Assembly (NCBI GenBank): GCA_030066245.1 | Contig: JASJBY010000329.1 | Location: 1 to 5,702, forward strand | Origin: Gammaproteobacteria bacterium | GTDB lineage: Bacteria; Pseudomonadota; Gammaproteobacteria; JAABTG01 | Direction: 5' to 3' | Length of the DNA stretch: 5,702 bases | In this document: positions 1 to 5,329 of the stretch, piece by piece | How positions within the stretch are numbered: position 1 is the first letter of the stretch | Layout of the letters: each line of letters starts with the position of its first letter | Notes under the pieces: generated by a model | Told to the model about the DNA's origin: nothing | What the model saw: only the letters and a program-made list of their open reading frames with translations | Databases searched by the model: none | Made by a program: the position numbers and the translations under genes

Positions 1-330
1 CCATCGGTACTCGTGGTGCTCGGGCCGACCAAGCTCCTCACTCACCGGAAGTACCACACGGGTTTCGGCAGTCTCTGCGACGTAGTAGCGAGCCACCTTG
101 CCACGACCGTAGGGTATCGTCTCCCTGAAGCCCAACCCCCACGAAAACTCGACCACTGACAGGCCGGTCTCCTCCTCGAGCTCCCGCCGGGCCGCCTCGA
201 GAGGCTCCTCACCGGCTCGCACCAGGCCCTTGGGAAAATCCCAGTAGCTGTAGGCTCGCAAGAGCAGGTAGCGACAGCCGCCCCGCGAGCGGCTCACCAC
301 GATAATACCGGCGGAAAGCACCTTGGCCAC
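1..330 (-). CDS. NUDIX hydrolase, Ap4A-hydrolase-like (3' end outside window)
   Basis: This is the first 110 codons of a NUDIX pyrophosphohydrolase; the C-terminus lies beyond the left edge. A complete Nudix box (G-x5-E-x7-RE-U-x-EE-x-G-U) spans residues 35-57, with G35, E41, R49-E50-L51, E53-E54 and G56-L57. The preceding YWDFPKG (residues 29-35) and the late EHHEYRW (104-110) are typical of the bis(5'-nucleosyl)-tetraphosphatase branch (NUDT2-like), which cleaves Ap4A to ATP and AMP; that substrate is inferred from these motifs. The start is GTG at 330-328, chosen because a perfect AGGAGG lies 6 nt upstream and an in-frame TGA at 354-352 closes the frame. The ATG at 335-333 is in another frame. 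The protein should be cytosolic. It lies 114 bp downstream of the TauE-like gene on the same strand, so it may be co-transcribed, but it has its own strong ribosome site. NUDIX family is certain; the exact substrate is not. Confidence 0.93.
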   Translation of the reverse strand, partial: MAKVLSAGIIVVSRSRGGCRYLLLRAYSYWDFPKGLVRAGEEPLEAARRELEEETGLSVVEFSWGLGFRETIPYGRGKVARYYVAETAETRVVLPVSEELGRPEHHEYRW

Positions 331-336
331 GCCATA

Positions 337-342
337 CCTCCT
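337..342 (-). promoter_or_regulatory. Strong Shine-Dalgarno site of the NUDIX gene
   Basis: The minus strand reads AGGAGG here, 6 nt before the GTG at 330-328. It is the best ribosome site on this strand and decides the GTG start, since no ATG in that frame is available. Confidence 0.85.
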
Positions 343-444
343 GTTATCAGCTCACGGCGGGTAGTGTGCGAGGACCGATACTCGGCGGCTCCAGTCCTGT
401 GTCCGCCGCTCGCCGCGCTCTCCCCGAGCCCTTCCAACTGCTGG

Positions 445-1329
445 TCACCCAAGCAGAAACGGAACCAGGTAACGCAGCGCAAGGCTCAGGACCAACAGCC
501 CCAGAATGAGGCGAATCCATCTGGCTGGAACGTATCTCTGCGCCCGGGCACCCAGGTAAGTGCCCAGGAGGCCGCCCATCCCGAGCAGTGCGCCCAAGGC
601 CCAGTCCGGCGGCCAAACCATGCCTCGCACCGGCACCAGGCTGTAGAAAGCGACGCCGGCCAGTGACGAAACCAGTGTTGCAAACAGCACCGCTCCCGCC
701 AGGCGATGCACGGGCAGCCCGCACACGGCCACGCAGAACGGCGCCATGACGGCCCCGCCGCCGATGCCGTAGACGCCGGCCCCGACCCCAACCCCCATGG
801 CAGCCAGGAACACGGGCCAACGGGGAAAGGCCAAGGCGGAGCGGCCCCCGTCGCTGAACTTTGCGGAACCGGAATTCCCTGTTGTGCGCCCGCTGAACAG
901 CAGCCGGACCCCGAGGATGGTCAGCACGAGCCCGACGAAGGCCTTGAAGACTGCGGGGTCGGGAAGGTAGAGCACCCTCAGGTAATAGCCCAGGAGGATG
1001 CCGGGGACCAGGCCGGCGGTGAGAATCCCCGCCAGATTCCAGGCCATGCGACCGGCCCGAACGTAACCGTAAATACCGCCTGGTGTGCTGATCACGTTGT
1101 AGAGAAAGTTGGTGGCGCTCACGGAGGGCGCGGTATATCCGAGCACACTCATCTGGAAGGGAAGGAGCAGAAAGGCGCCTGAAATTCCGGCCATGGAGGT
1201 GAACAGGGAGACGCAGAAGGCAACCAGCGGCGGGAAGAACAGCGGGGTCTCCACCCCGGAAACCGGGAAGTGAACGAGTAGAGTATCAAACAACTGGCTT
1301 TCCTCGTCCGAGCCCTGGCATGCCGTCAC
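445..1329 (-). CDS. TauE/SafE-family membrane exporter (putative sulfite or organosulfonate permease)
   Basis: This is a polytopic inner-membrane protein of 294 residues, close to the usual size of TauE/SafE (DUF81) transporters. The two homologous halves carry the family's glycine-rich repeat: GISGAFLLLPF at residues 48-58 and GIGGGAVMAPF at 188-198. Each is followed by hydrophobic segments (roughly 30-60, 97-120, 126-145, 172-200, 208-235, 242-262 and 272-293), giving about eight membrane passes. A polar linker (147-168) separates the halves. Family members export sulfite, sulfoacetate or related anions, or take up small organic acids; the substrate here is not determined. The longest frame begins with GTG at 1329-1327 but has no ribosome site. 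A TTG at 1293-1291, residue 13, is preceded by GAGGAA at 1305-1300 and may be the real start, giving 282 residues. The gene lies 46 bp (or 82 bp) downstream of the ModC-like ATPase and is probably co-transcribed with it. The 114-bp gap to the NUDIX gene has only a weak 6-bp hairpin and no clear terminator. Confidence 0.9.
   Translation of the reverse strand: MTACQGSDEESQLFDTLLVHFPVSGVETPLFFPPLVAFCVSLFTSMAGISGAFLLLPFQMSVLGYTAPSVSATNFLYNVISTPGGIYGYVRAGRMAWNLAGILTAGLVPGILLGYYLRVLYLPDPAVFKAFVGLVLTILGVRLLFSGRTTGNSGSAKFSDGGRSALAFPRWPVFLAAMGVGVGAGVYGIGGGAVMAPFCVAVCGLPVHRLAGAVLFATLVSSLAGVAFYSLVPVRGMVWPPDWALGALLGMGGLLGTYLGARAQRYVPARWIRLILGLLVLSLALRYLVPFLLG
1300..1305 (-). promoter_or_regulatory. Shine-Dalgarno-like GAGGAA supporting an internal TTG start
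   Basis: GAGGAA on the minus strand lies 6 nt before the TTG codon at 1293-1291 of the TauE/SafE gene. No comparable site precedes the upstream GTG at 1329. This favours the shorter protein starting at residue 13 of the long frame. Confidence 0.5.
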
Positions 1330-1375
1330 GCAAATGCGTCGAAGCCATACACCAGCTTAATTGTGAGACGGCGGG

Positions 1376-2479
1376 CTAGGCTTCATCGGTCCCCTGGCGC
1401 ATCAGGTGCAGCCGCTCACGCCAGAGGCTGGCGCGCAGCGGCTTGCCCGTCTCGACCTGGAAACGCGGCAGCAAATGCTCCGAGAACTCCAGGCTCACCT
1501 CCTCTTCCGCCCCATCCGGCTGGAACGAGACCTGCACCTGCCCCCCCAGGAACAGCATCCTGCTCACCGTCCCCGAGACTTCGTTGGGTCGCCGCGGGCC
1601 GTCGCGGCGCACGACGAGCACATGCTCCGGGCGGATGCCAGCCCAAATCCGCTCGCCGACCTGAAAGCGTTGCGTCGTGTACGCGCTCAGCAGCGTGCCG
1701 GCCCACCGAACGACCGTCTCGCGCCCGTCCGCTGAGACCACTTCAGCCGGAAGAATGTTACGCATGTCCAGCAGCCTGGCTGCCATCACGTCGGCCGGTC
1801 GATAGAATATCTCCTCCCGAGCGCCCATTTGCAGCAGGCTGCCCCGGTGCATCACTCCGACCTGCTGACCCAGCATTGCCGCCTCCTGGAGGTCGTGGGT
1901 AACCAGGATAACGGCACATTGAAGACTCGCGCTGAGCTCCAGCAGCTCTTCGCGAAGCTTGCGCCGGACCACCTGGTCCACGGCCGAGAAAGGCTCGTCG
2001 AGAAGCAGGAGATCTGGCTCTCTCGCTAAGGCCCTGGCGACCGCCACGCGCTGCTTCTGCCCTCCGGAGAGCTCTCGGGGGTAACGGTCCTGCAGTCCCT
2101 CCATGTGCACCTTGGCGAGAAACCGGGCAGCAGCCTTGCGTGCCTGGCGACGGTCCTCCCGGCCTCTTCGTGCGAACGCCACGTTGTCCAGGGCCGACAT
2201 GTTGGGAAACAGGGCATAGTCCTGAAAAACCATTCCCACCCGACGCTGCTGAGGTGCCAGATCAATTCCCTTGCTGTGATCGAACCACGGCTGGTCGCGG
2301 ACCTGGATGTAGCCCTTGTCCGGTGTGAGCAGACCGGCCAGGATACGCAGCAGGGTGGACTTGCCGCTGCCTGATGGACCGACCACGACGCTGATGCCGC
2401 CACCGGCAGCCGACAAGGCCAGCGACACCGCCCTGGGGCCTCGTGAGTACTCCACGCGCGCCGCAATGCCTACATCCAC
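1376..2479 (-). CDS. modC: ModC-type ABC transporter ATPase (molybdate or related oxyanion import)
   Basis: This is the cytosolic nucleotide-binding subunit, 367 residues, that powers import through the adjacent permease. All ABC motifs are intact: Walker A GPSGSGKST (residues 34-42), Q-loop VFQDYALFP (84-92), signature LSGGQ (137-141), Walker B LLLLDEP (157-163), D-loop SAVD (165-168) and the switch histidine H195 in VTHD. After the ATPase core comes the GIRPEHV segment (281-287) and a TOBE/MOP-like C-terminal domain (about 300-360), which in ModC proteins binds oxyanion or regulates the ATPase. The GIDL-PQ-RRVG stretch (71-82) is also typical of ModC. The frame stays open to 2560, but the start was placed at GTG 2479-2477, where GAGG lies 9 nt upstream and the N-terminus matches family length. 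This gives a 10-nt overlap with modB, a sign of translational coupling. Molybdate is the likely substrate because of the ModB partner; tungstate or sulfate cannot be excluded. Confidence 0.9.
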   Translation of the reverse strand: MDVGIAARVEYSRGPRAVSLALSAAGGGISVVVGPSGSGKSTLLRILAGLLTPDKGYIQVRDQPWFDHSKGIDLAPQQRRVGMVFQDYALFPNMSALDNVAFARRGREDRRQARKAAARFLAKVHMEGLQDRYPRELSGGQKQRVAVARALAREPDLLLLDEPFSAVDQVVRRKLREELLELSASLQCAVILVTHDLQEAAMLGQQVGVMHRGSLLQMGAREEIFYRPADVMAARLLDMRNILPAEVVSADGRETVVRWAGTLLSAYTTQRFQVGERIWAGIRPEHVLVVRRDGPRRPNEVSGTVSRMLFLGGQVQVSFQPDGAEEEVSLEFSEHLLPRFQVETGKPLRASLWRERLHLMRQGTDEA

Positions 2480-3150
2480 GACCGCTGACCTCGCCGGCGG
2501 TCCATAGCGTAAACCGCCAGCAGAACCAGAAACGAGAACACCAGCAGCAGCGCGGACCACCCGTGCGCGGCGCCATACTCCAGCGCCTCCACATGGTCAT
2601 AGATTGCGATGGAGATCACCTGAGTACGGCCTGGTATGTTGCCACCGACCATGAGCACCACGCCGAACTCGCCGATGGTGTGAGCGAAAGCCAGGACGGC
2701 GGCAGTCACCAGGCTGTAACGGATGTTCGGCAATACCACGTGAAAGAAAGCGGCCAGTTTCGATGCACCCAGCGTCCACGCCGCCTCCAGCAACTCAGGT
2801 TCCATCTGGGCTATGGCACTGCGCAGCGGGAGCACGGCGAAAGGGAACGAGTACAGACATGAGGCCAGTACCAATCCCTCGAACGAGAACGCCAGCGGAC
2901 CGCCGAAGACGCTCTGCCAGCCTTTGCCGAGGGGACTCTGGCTGCCGAATGCAACCAGCAGGTAGAAGCCAAGCACCGTGGGCGGCAGCACCAGAGGCAA
3001 CGCGGTCAGCGCCTCGACCAGCGGGCGCATACGCGATCGGGTGTGCGCCAGCCAATACGCGAACGGCAGTGCCAGCAACAGGAGTATCCCGGTGGTCACT
3101 GAAGCCAGCTGGAGCGAGATCCACAGCGGAGTGAAGTCCGAGACGGTCAT
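2470..3150 (-). CDS. modB: ModB-type molybdate ABC transporter permease
   Basis: This is the membrane subunit of the oxyanion importer, 226 residues, the usual ModB length. Hydrophobic segments lie near residues 9-33, 46-68, 90-112, 146-168 and 198-216, with PLVLPPTVLGFYLL (52-65) as a strongly ModB-like segment. The EAA loop that docks with the ATPase is EAAWTLGAS at 122-130, continuing to LPNIR at 140-144. The GEFGVVLMVGGNIPGRTQ stretch (160-177), followed by ISIAIYDHVEALEY, is a hallmark of molybdate and tungstate permeases. The single permease gene implies a homodimer, unlike the CysT/CysW pair of sulfate systems. The ATG at 3150-3148 is preceded by GAGG 7 nt upstream. The 3' end overlaps modC by 10 nt. 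No modA gene is seen upstream; the neighbour there is a DUF2845 gene 60 bp away. Molybdate is the best substrate guess, with tungstate as the main alternative. Confidence 0.93.
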   Translation of the reverse strand: MTVSDFTPLWISLQLASVTTGILLLLALPFAYWLAHTRSRMRPLVEALTALPLVLPPTVLGFYLLVAFGSQSPLGKGWQSVFGGPLAFSFEGLVLASCLYSFPFAVLPLRSAIAQMEPELLEAAWTLGASKLAAFFHVVLPNIRYSLVTAAVLAFAHTIGEFGVVLMVGGNIPGRTQVISIAIYDHVEALEYGAAHGWSALLLVFSFLVLLAVYAMDRRRGQRSWM

Positions 3151-3210
3151 TCCGCCGCCTCAATGCAGCGGCCGGACCGGTCGCTGGTCGCGTCCACCGG
3201 GAGATACACG

Positions 3211-3543
3211 TCAGTTGCAGCGCTGGGGGCCGGTGCCCCGAATACGCCCTGGCTCCACTCCGCGGAGAAAACCGCCCTCGAAGAACAGGCGTTTGACCAG
3301 AATGCCGCGGCCGCAGTCATAGTGCCAGACCTCAACCGGGTATGCGTATCCCTGAACGCCGCCATATCGATAGCGTTCATAGGAAGAGACCGAGACCGGT
3401 TCGGCGAGAGTCGGTGGCCCGCATCGGAGCAGGACCTCCATCTTCGAGTCCCCCGCAGCGACGAGATGGTTGCCGCAGCGCATGGCCGCCTGGGCGCTTT
3501 GCATCAGTAGGATGCAAGCCACAATCGGAATTGTCTTTGTCAC
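3211..3543 (-). CDS. Secreted DUF2845-type protein of unknown function
   Basis: This small exported protein has 110 residues including its signal peptide. Residues 1-20 form a short positive start (K3), a hydrophobic core (IPIVACILLM) and an AQA-A cleavage site, so the mature protein should begin near A20/M21 in the periplasm. The mature part (MRCGNHLVAAGDSKMEVLLRC, cut here to key residues C23, G24, G31-D32-S33 and C41-G42) and the later VEVWHYD (70-76) and L86-F87-F88-E89-G90 match what I know of the DUF2845 family, which is structurally SmpA/OmlA-like but of unknown function. Cysteines C23, C41, C77 and C109 could form disulfides. The GTG at 3543-3541 was chosen because it gives a clean signal peptide and AAGGGGGG lies 7 nt upstream; the frame is open further upstream to 3861, but that part looks non-coding. 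It would be the first gene of the minus-strand unit, 60 bp ahead of modB. Confidence 0.8.
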   Translation of the reverse strand: MTKTIPIVACILLMQSAQAAMRCGNHLVAAGDSKMEVLLRCGPPTLAEPVSVSSYERYRYGGVQGYAYPVEVWHYDCGRGILVKRLFFEGGFLRGVEPGRIRGTGPQRCN

Positions 3544-3784
3544 ACCTTGTCCCCCCTTCGGCCTGTGTCCGGAAGCACCCTCTCCGCAGATCCGTCGTCG
3601 ATGACCGCATATTAGCCCAACCGAGGGCAGCTGGAGCGAATCGCTGGAGACGACCTCACTGTCTCGGCCGTTCAAGCCTTGCCAGCGTCCACTGGTCATC
3701 CGCGGACGCGCCCCATTATCATCAGTCACCCTGCTGCCCGCAGGTCCCGCGCCTCCGAGGGCAAGCGACCGCACGATACGCGCC
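3544..3784. promoter_or_regulatory. Divergent intergenic region between the DUF2845-modBC unit and the PAS sensor gene
   Basis: This 241-bp region must hold the promoters of both divergent units. On the minus strand, TAATAT around 3608-3613 and GATAAT around 3716-3721 could be -10 elements, but neither has a convincing -35 partner at 16-18 bp. No clear promoter is visible on the plus strand. No ModE-type palindrome (TATAT-rich half-sites) was seen. A 6-bp inverted repeat at 3685-3709 is described separately. The plus-strand ATG at 3785 has no Shine-Dalgarno sequence in range; the nearest GAGG is more than 20 nt upstream. Confidence 0.45.
3685..3709. repeat. Inverted repeat GCGTCC-N13-GGACGC, possible operator
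   Basis: GCGTCC at 3685-3690 is mirrored by GGACGC at 3704-3709 with 13 nt between them. The spacer overlaps an 8-bp palindrome TCCGCGGA at 3699-3706. It lies 75-100 bp before the sensor start and about 140-165 bp before the DUF2845 start, so it could bind a regulator of either unit. In GC-rich DNA a repeat of this size may be chance. Confidence 0.25.
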
Positions 3785-5158
3785 ATGCACAACAAAGTCC
3801 GCGCTTCAGCTGTTTTCGTTCTGCTCATTCTCCTGGTTGCCAGCTTGCTGCTGATCCTCAACGGCCGCTCTCGTTATCAGGACTACAGGGAGCATCAAAG
3901 GCAGCTCGCTGGCCGGGCCGTCAACGCCGCCGCCGGAGAAATAGGGCTGCAGATCGCCGAGCTGAAGCGACGCGTTTCCCTGTTCGCCCAGGAGGAGAAT
4001 GCGCTCATTCACGGCGTCGCCGCCCAGCCCGAGGACGATGCCCTCAACCAGCGCCTCACCGACAAGCTGGATACCCATTTTCCCGACAGGCTTGCCTTCA
4101 CGGTCACCTCGGCCTCCGGCGACCCCCTCGTCTATGACTTCGATGACTTGATCGGAGAACTCTGCCAGCGGGACATCCGGGACTTTGCCGCGGACCAGCA
4201 TCCTTACGAGCTCTACATCCATCCTCAGCCGGATGCCTACCATTTCGACGTCATGGCGCGGTGGGCGACCCCCAGCGGCGAGCATGGCGTCTTCTTCGTC
4301 AGCTTCCATCCGAGAGTGGTTGCCCGCGTGCTCGCCAACAGCGAGCTGGTAGACCACCGCATGCTGGTGTTGCTGGCCTCGGATCCTAGCTTGATCGAAG
4401 TAACCGCGGACGGCACCAGGAATAAGCTGTCGCGAGACATGCGGCTATCCGAAGGGGAACTCCGCCGCCTCGACGCAACCGCGCCCATACCAGGCACCCG
4501 CTGGCTGGTAGCCGATCTGCCGGAGGCAGGTTTGCACCGCGAGGTGCGCGAGCAGCTGTGGCGGGAAACCGGTATGTTCGTGGTGGCGCTGGCCCTTATT
4601 ACCGGCGCCATGCTCCGCTTCCTGGTCCAATCCGAACGCCAGCGTCATGCAGCGGAAGCACGCCTGCGGCGGGCCTACCACGAGCTTGAGCTGCGGGTCA
4701 GAGACCGCACCCAGCGTCTCTCGCAGGCCAACGAAGAGCTGCAGGAGGTGGCCAAGGAGCGCAAGCTCGTCCTGCGCGAGCTCAAGGAACGGGAGGGTAC
4801 CCTGCAGGCGATCCTGCGCACAGCCGTGGACGCCATCGTCGTCATCAACAGCCAGGGCGAGATTTTGATCTTCAATCCTGCGGCCGAGCGCATGTTCGGT
4901 TACCCGGCCGCAGAAGTGATGGGGCGGAAGGTGAACACCCTCATGCCGGCGCCGCATCGGGACGCCCACGACGACTACATGAGGCGGTACCAGGAGACGG
5001 GGGAGAGACGCATCATCGGTATCGGGCGCCGAGTTCAGGGGCTGCACAAAGACGGCAGGCTTTTCGCTGTGGACCTTTCGGTTAGCGAAGTGGCACTGGG
5101 CAGCTCGAGGCTGTTCGCTGGTATCCTGCGCCCGGTGCCCGCCGCCGAGCTTGACTGA
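3785..5158 (+). CDS. Membrane sensor: periplasmic Cache-like domain, coiled coil and C-terminal FixL-like PAS, no output domain
   Basis: This is a 457-residue inner-membrane sensor. TM1 is at residues 8-26, a periplasmic domain at about 27-260 and TM2 at 263-281. The periplasmic part has a long N-terminal helix followed by a mixed fold with F153-D155 and F170-F171-S173-F174, and looks Cache-like. A charged coiled coil fills 283-338, and a PAS domain 340-450. The PAS domain resembles the haem PAS of FixL: H395 aligns with the haem-ligating His200 of Bradyrhizobium FixL, R401 with Arg206, and R415 (in IIGIGR) with the oxygen-contacting Arg220; FixL His214 is Arg409 here. Haem binding is therefore plausible but unproven. 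The reading frame ends eight residues after the last PAS strand, so there is no histidine kinase, GGDEF, EAL or methyl-accepting region; the output must come from a partner or be missing. The start is the only suitable one in this frame (no upstream ATG, GTG or TTG nearby) but lacks a ribosome site. It lies upstream of a multihaem cytochrome on the same strand. Confidence 0.88.
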   Translation: MHNKVRASAVFVLLILLVASLLLILNGRSRYQDYREHQRQLAGRAVNAAAGEIGLQIAELKRRVSLFAQEENALIHGVAAQPEDDALNQRLTDKLDTHFPDRLAFTVTSASGDPLVYDFDDLIGELCQRDIRDFAADQHPYELYIHPQPDAYHFDVMARWATPSGEHGVFFVSFHPRVVARVLANSELVDHRMLVLLASDPSLIEVTADGTRNKLSRDMRLSEGELRRLDATAPIPGTRWLVADLPEAGLHREVREQLWRETGMFVVALALITGAMLRFLVQSERQRHAAEARLRRAYHELELRVRDRTQRLSQANEELQEVAKERKLVLRELKEREGTLQAILRTAVDAIVVINSQGEILIFNPAAERMFGYPAAEVMGRKVNTLMPAPHRDAHDDYMRRYQETGERRIIGIGRRVQGLHKDGRLFAVDLSVSEVALGSSRLFAGILRPVPAAELD

Positions 5159-5163
5159 CGCCC

Positions 5164-5206
5164 CAGATCACGGTGCGGGGAACGCCCACTTCGGGCAGTT
5201 GATCTG
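5164..5206. repeat. Inverted repeat CAGATCA...TGATCTG enclosing a small hairpin
   Basis: CAGATCA at 5164-5170 and TGATCTG at 5200-5206 are perfect 7-bp inverted arms with 29 nt between. Inside lies a second hairpin, GCCC (5184-5187) with GGGC (5193-5196) around a 5-nt loop. There is no T-run after it, so it is a poor intrinsic terminator; it may be an operator pair or a transcript-end structure for the sensor gene. Confidence 0.4.
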
Positions 5207-5212
5207 CGTCAG
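5199..5212. promoter_or_regulatory. Possible FNR/CRP-family binding site
   Basis: TTGATCTGCGTCAG matches the FNR consensus TTGAT-N4-ATCAA at 8 of 10 positions: the left half is perfect and the right half matches 3 of 5. Its centre (5205.5) is about 35 bp before the start expected from the TATATT at 5229-5234, not the classical 41.5, so the assignment is weak. The left half overlaps the right arm of the inverted repeat at 5164-5206. Confidence 0.3.
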
Positions 5213-5276
5213 CCAGCCACCTTGTGGGTATATTGCTTCGGTCATACGCTGTGCAGACCGGTAAACCCGGAGAGGT

Positions 5277-5303
5277 CCGATGCCCACCGCGGGCGGGCAG
5301 CGG
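5277..5303 (+). other. Hairpin in the cytochrome leader
   Basis: CCG (5277-5279) and TGCCC (5281-5285) pair with GGGCA (5295-5299) and CGG (5301-5303), with one A/G mismatch and a 9-nt GC-rich loop. GGT at 5274-5276 could extend the stem with ACC at 5307-5309 across a 3-nt bulge. It covers most of the upstream ORF and ends about 14 nt before the cytochrome ribosome site, so translation of that ORF would open it. Confidence 0.4.
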
Positions 5304-5318
5304 CTGACCATCCCATGA
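5280..5318 (+). CDS. Possible 12-codon leader peptide (upstream ORF)
   Basis: ATG at 5280 opens a frame reading MPTAGGQRLTIP before TGA at 5316-5318. GGAG at 5269-5272 sits 7 nt upstream, a good ribosome-site distance. The TGA overlaps an ATG at 5315-5317 (ATGA), which is in frame with the cytochrome, and touches the AGGAG used by the ATG at 5330. This layout suits translational coupling or a leader-peptide control. The peptide has no run of one amino acid typical of attenuation and no recognised motif. A chance ORF of this size is possible. Confidence 0.35.
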   Translation: MPTAGGQRLTIP

Positions 5319-5322
5319 GGAG
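5318..5322 (+). promoter_or_regulatory. Shine-Dalgarno site of the multihaem cytochrome gene
   Basis: AGGAG lies 7 nt before the ATG at 5330-5332 and favours it over the in-frame ATG at 5315, which has no ribosome site of its own and would depend on coupling to the upstream ORF. Confidence 0.75.
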
Positions 5323-5329
5323 CACTGCC

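Larger units (their letters stand above)
5159..5329 (+). promoter_or_regulatory. Structured intergenic region and leader of the multihaem cytochrome gene
   Basis: This 171-bp gap separates the sensor stop from the cytochrome start. It holds an inverted repeat (5164-5206), a possible FNR/CRP-like box (5199-5212), a TATATT that could be a -10 element (5229-5234), a hairpin (5277-5303) and a 12-codon upstream ORF (5280-5318). No convincing -35 sequence stands 16-18 bp before TATATT, which would fit an activator-dependent promoter. No intrinsic terminator with a T-run follows the sensor gene, so read-through from it is possible. Confidence 0.4.

Noticed and set aside
364..1182. Plus-strand open frames at 364-666 and 706-1182
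   Set aside because: They lie opposite the TauE/SafE gene, have compositions typical of antisense GC-rich frames (rich in Pro, Ala, Arg, Gly, His) and no recognisable motifs.
1363..1902. Plus-strand open frame of 179 residues opposite modC
   Set aside because: Rich in Arg, Pro and Ala, with no domain; a shadow of the strongly supported ATPase gene.
2480..2560. Upstream extension of the modC frame to 2560
   Set aside because: The added 27 residues lie inside modB and do not resemble a ModC N-terminus. GTG at 2479 has GAGG at a good distance.
2443..3322. Several plus-strand open frames opposite modB (2443-2862, 2763-3134, 2978-3322)
   Set aside because: They overlap each other and the clear modB gene and show no family features.
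3514..3516. Cysteine 10 of the DUF2845 protein in an IVAC context, resembling a lipobox
   Set aside because: The hydrophobic stretch before it is too short for a lipoprotein signal; the AQA-A site ten residues later fits ordinary signal peptidase I.
3544..3861. Upstream extension of the DUF2845 reading frame to 3861 (216 residues in all)
   Set aside because: The extra 106 residues are low-complexity and rich in Arg, Gly and Ser, overlap the start of the sensor gene on the other strand, and would bury the signal peptide. GTG at 3543 has a ribosome site and gives a clean signal peptide.
3806..5047. Minus-strand open frames within the sensor gene (3806-4357, 4237-4611, 4445-5047)
   Set aside because: Antisense shadows of a gene with clear TM, coiled-coil and PAS features.
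5159..5329. Missing kinase or other output domain of the sensor hidden downstream by a frameshift
   Set aside because: Only 171 bp separate the sensor stop from the cytochrome start, and no frame there shows a histidine-kinase H-box or a GGDEF motif.
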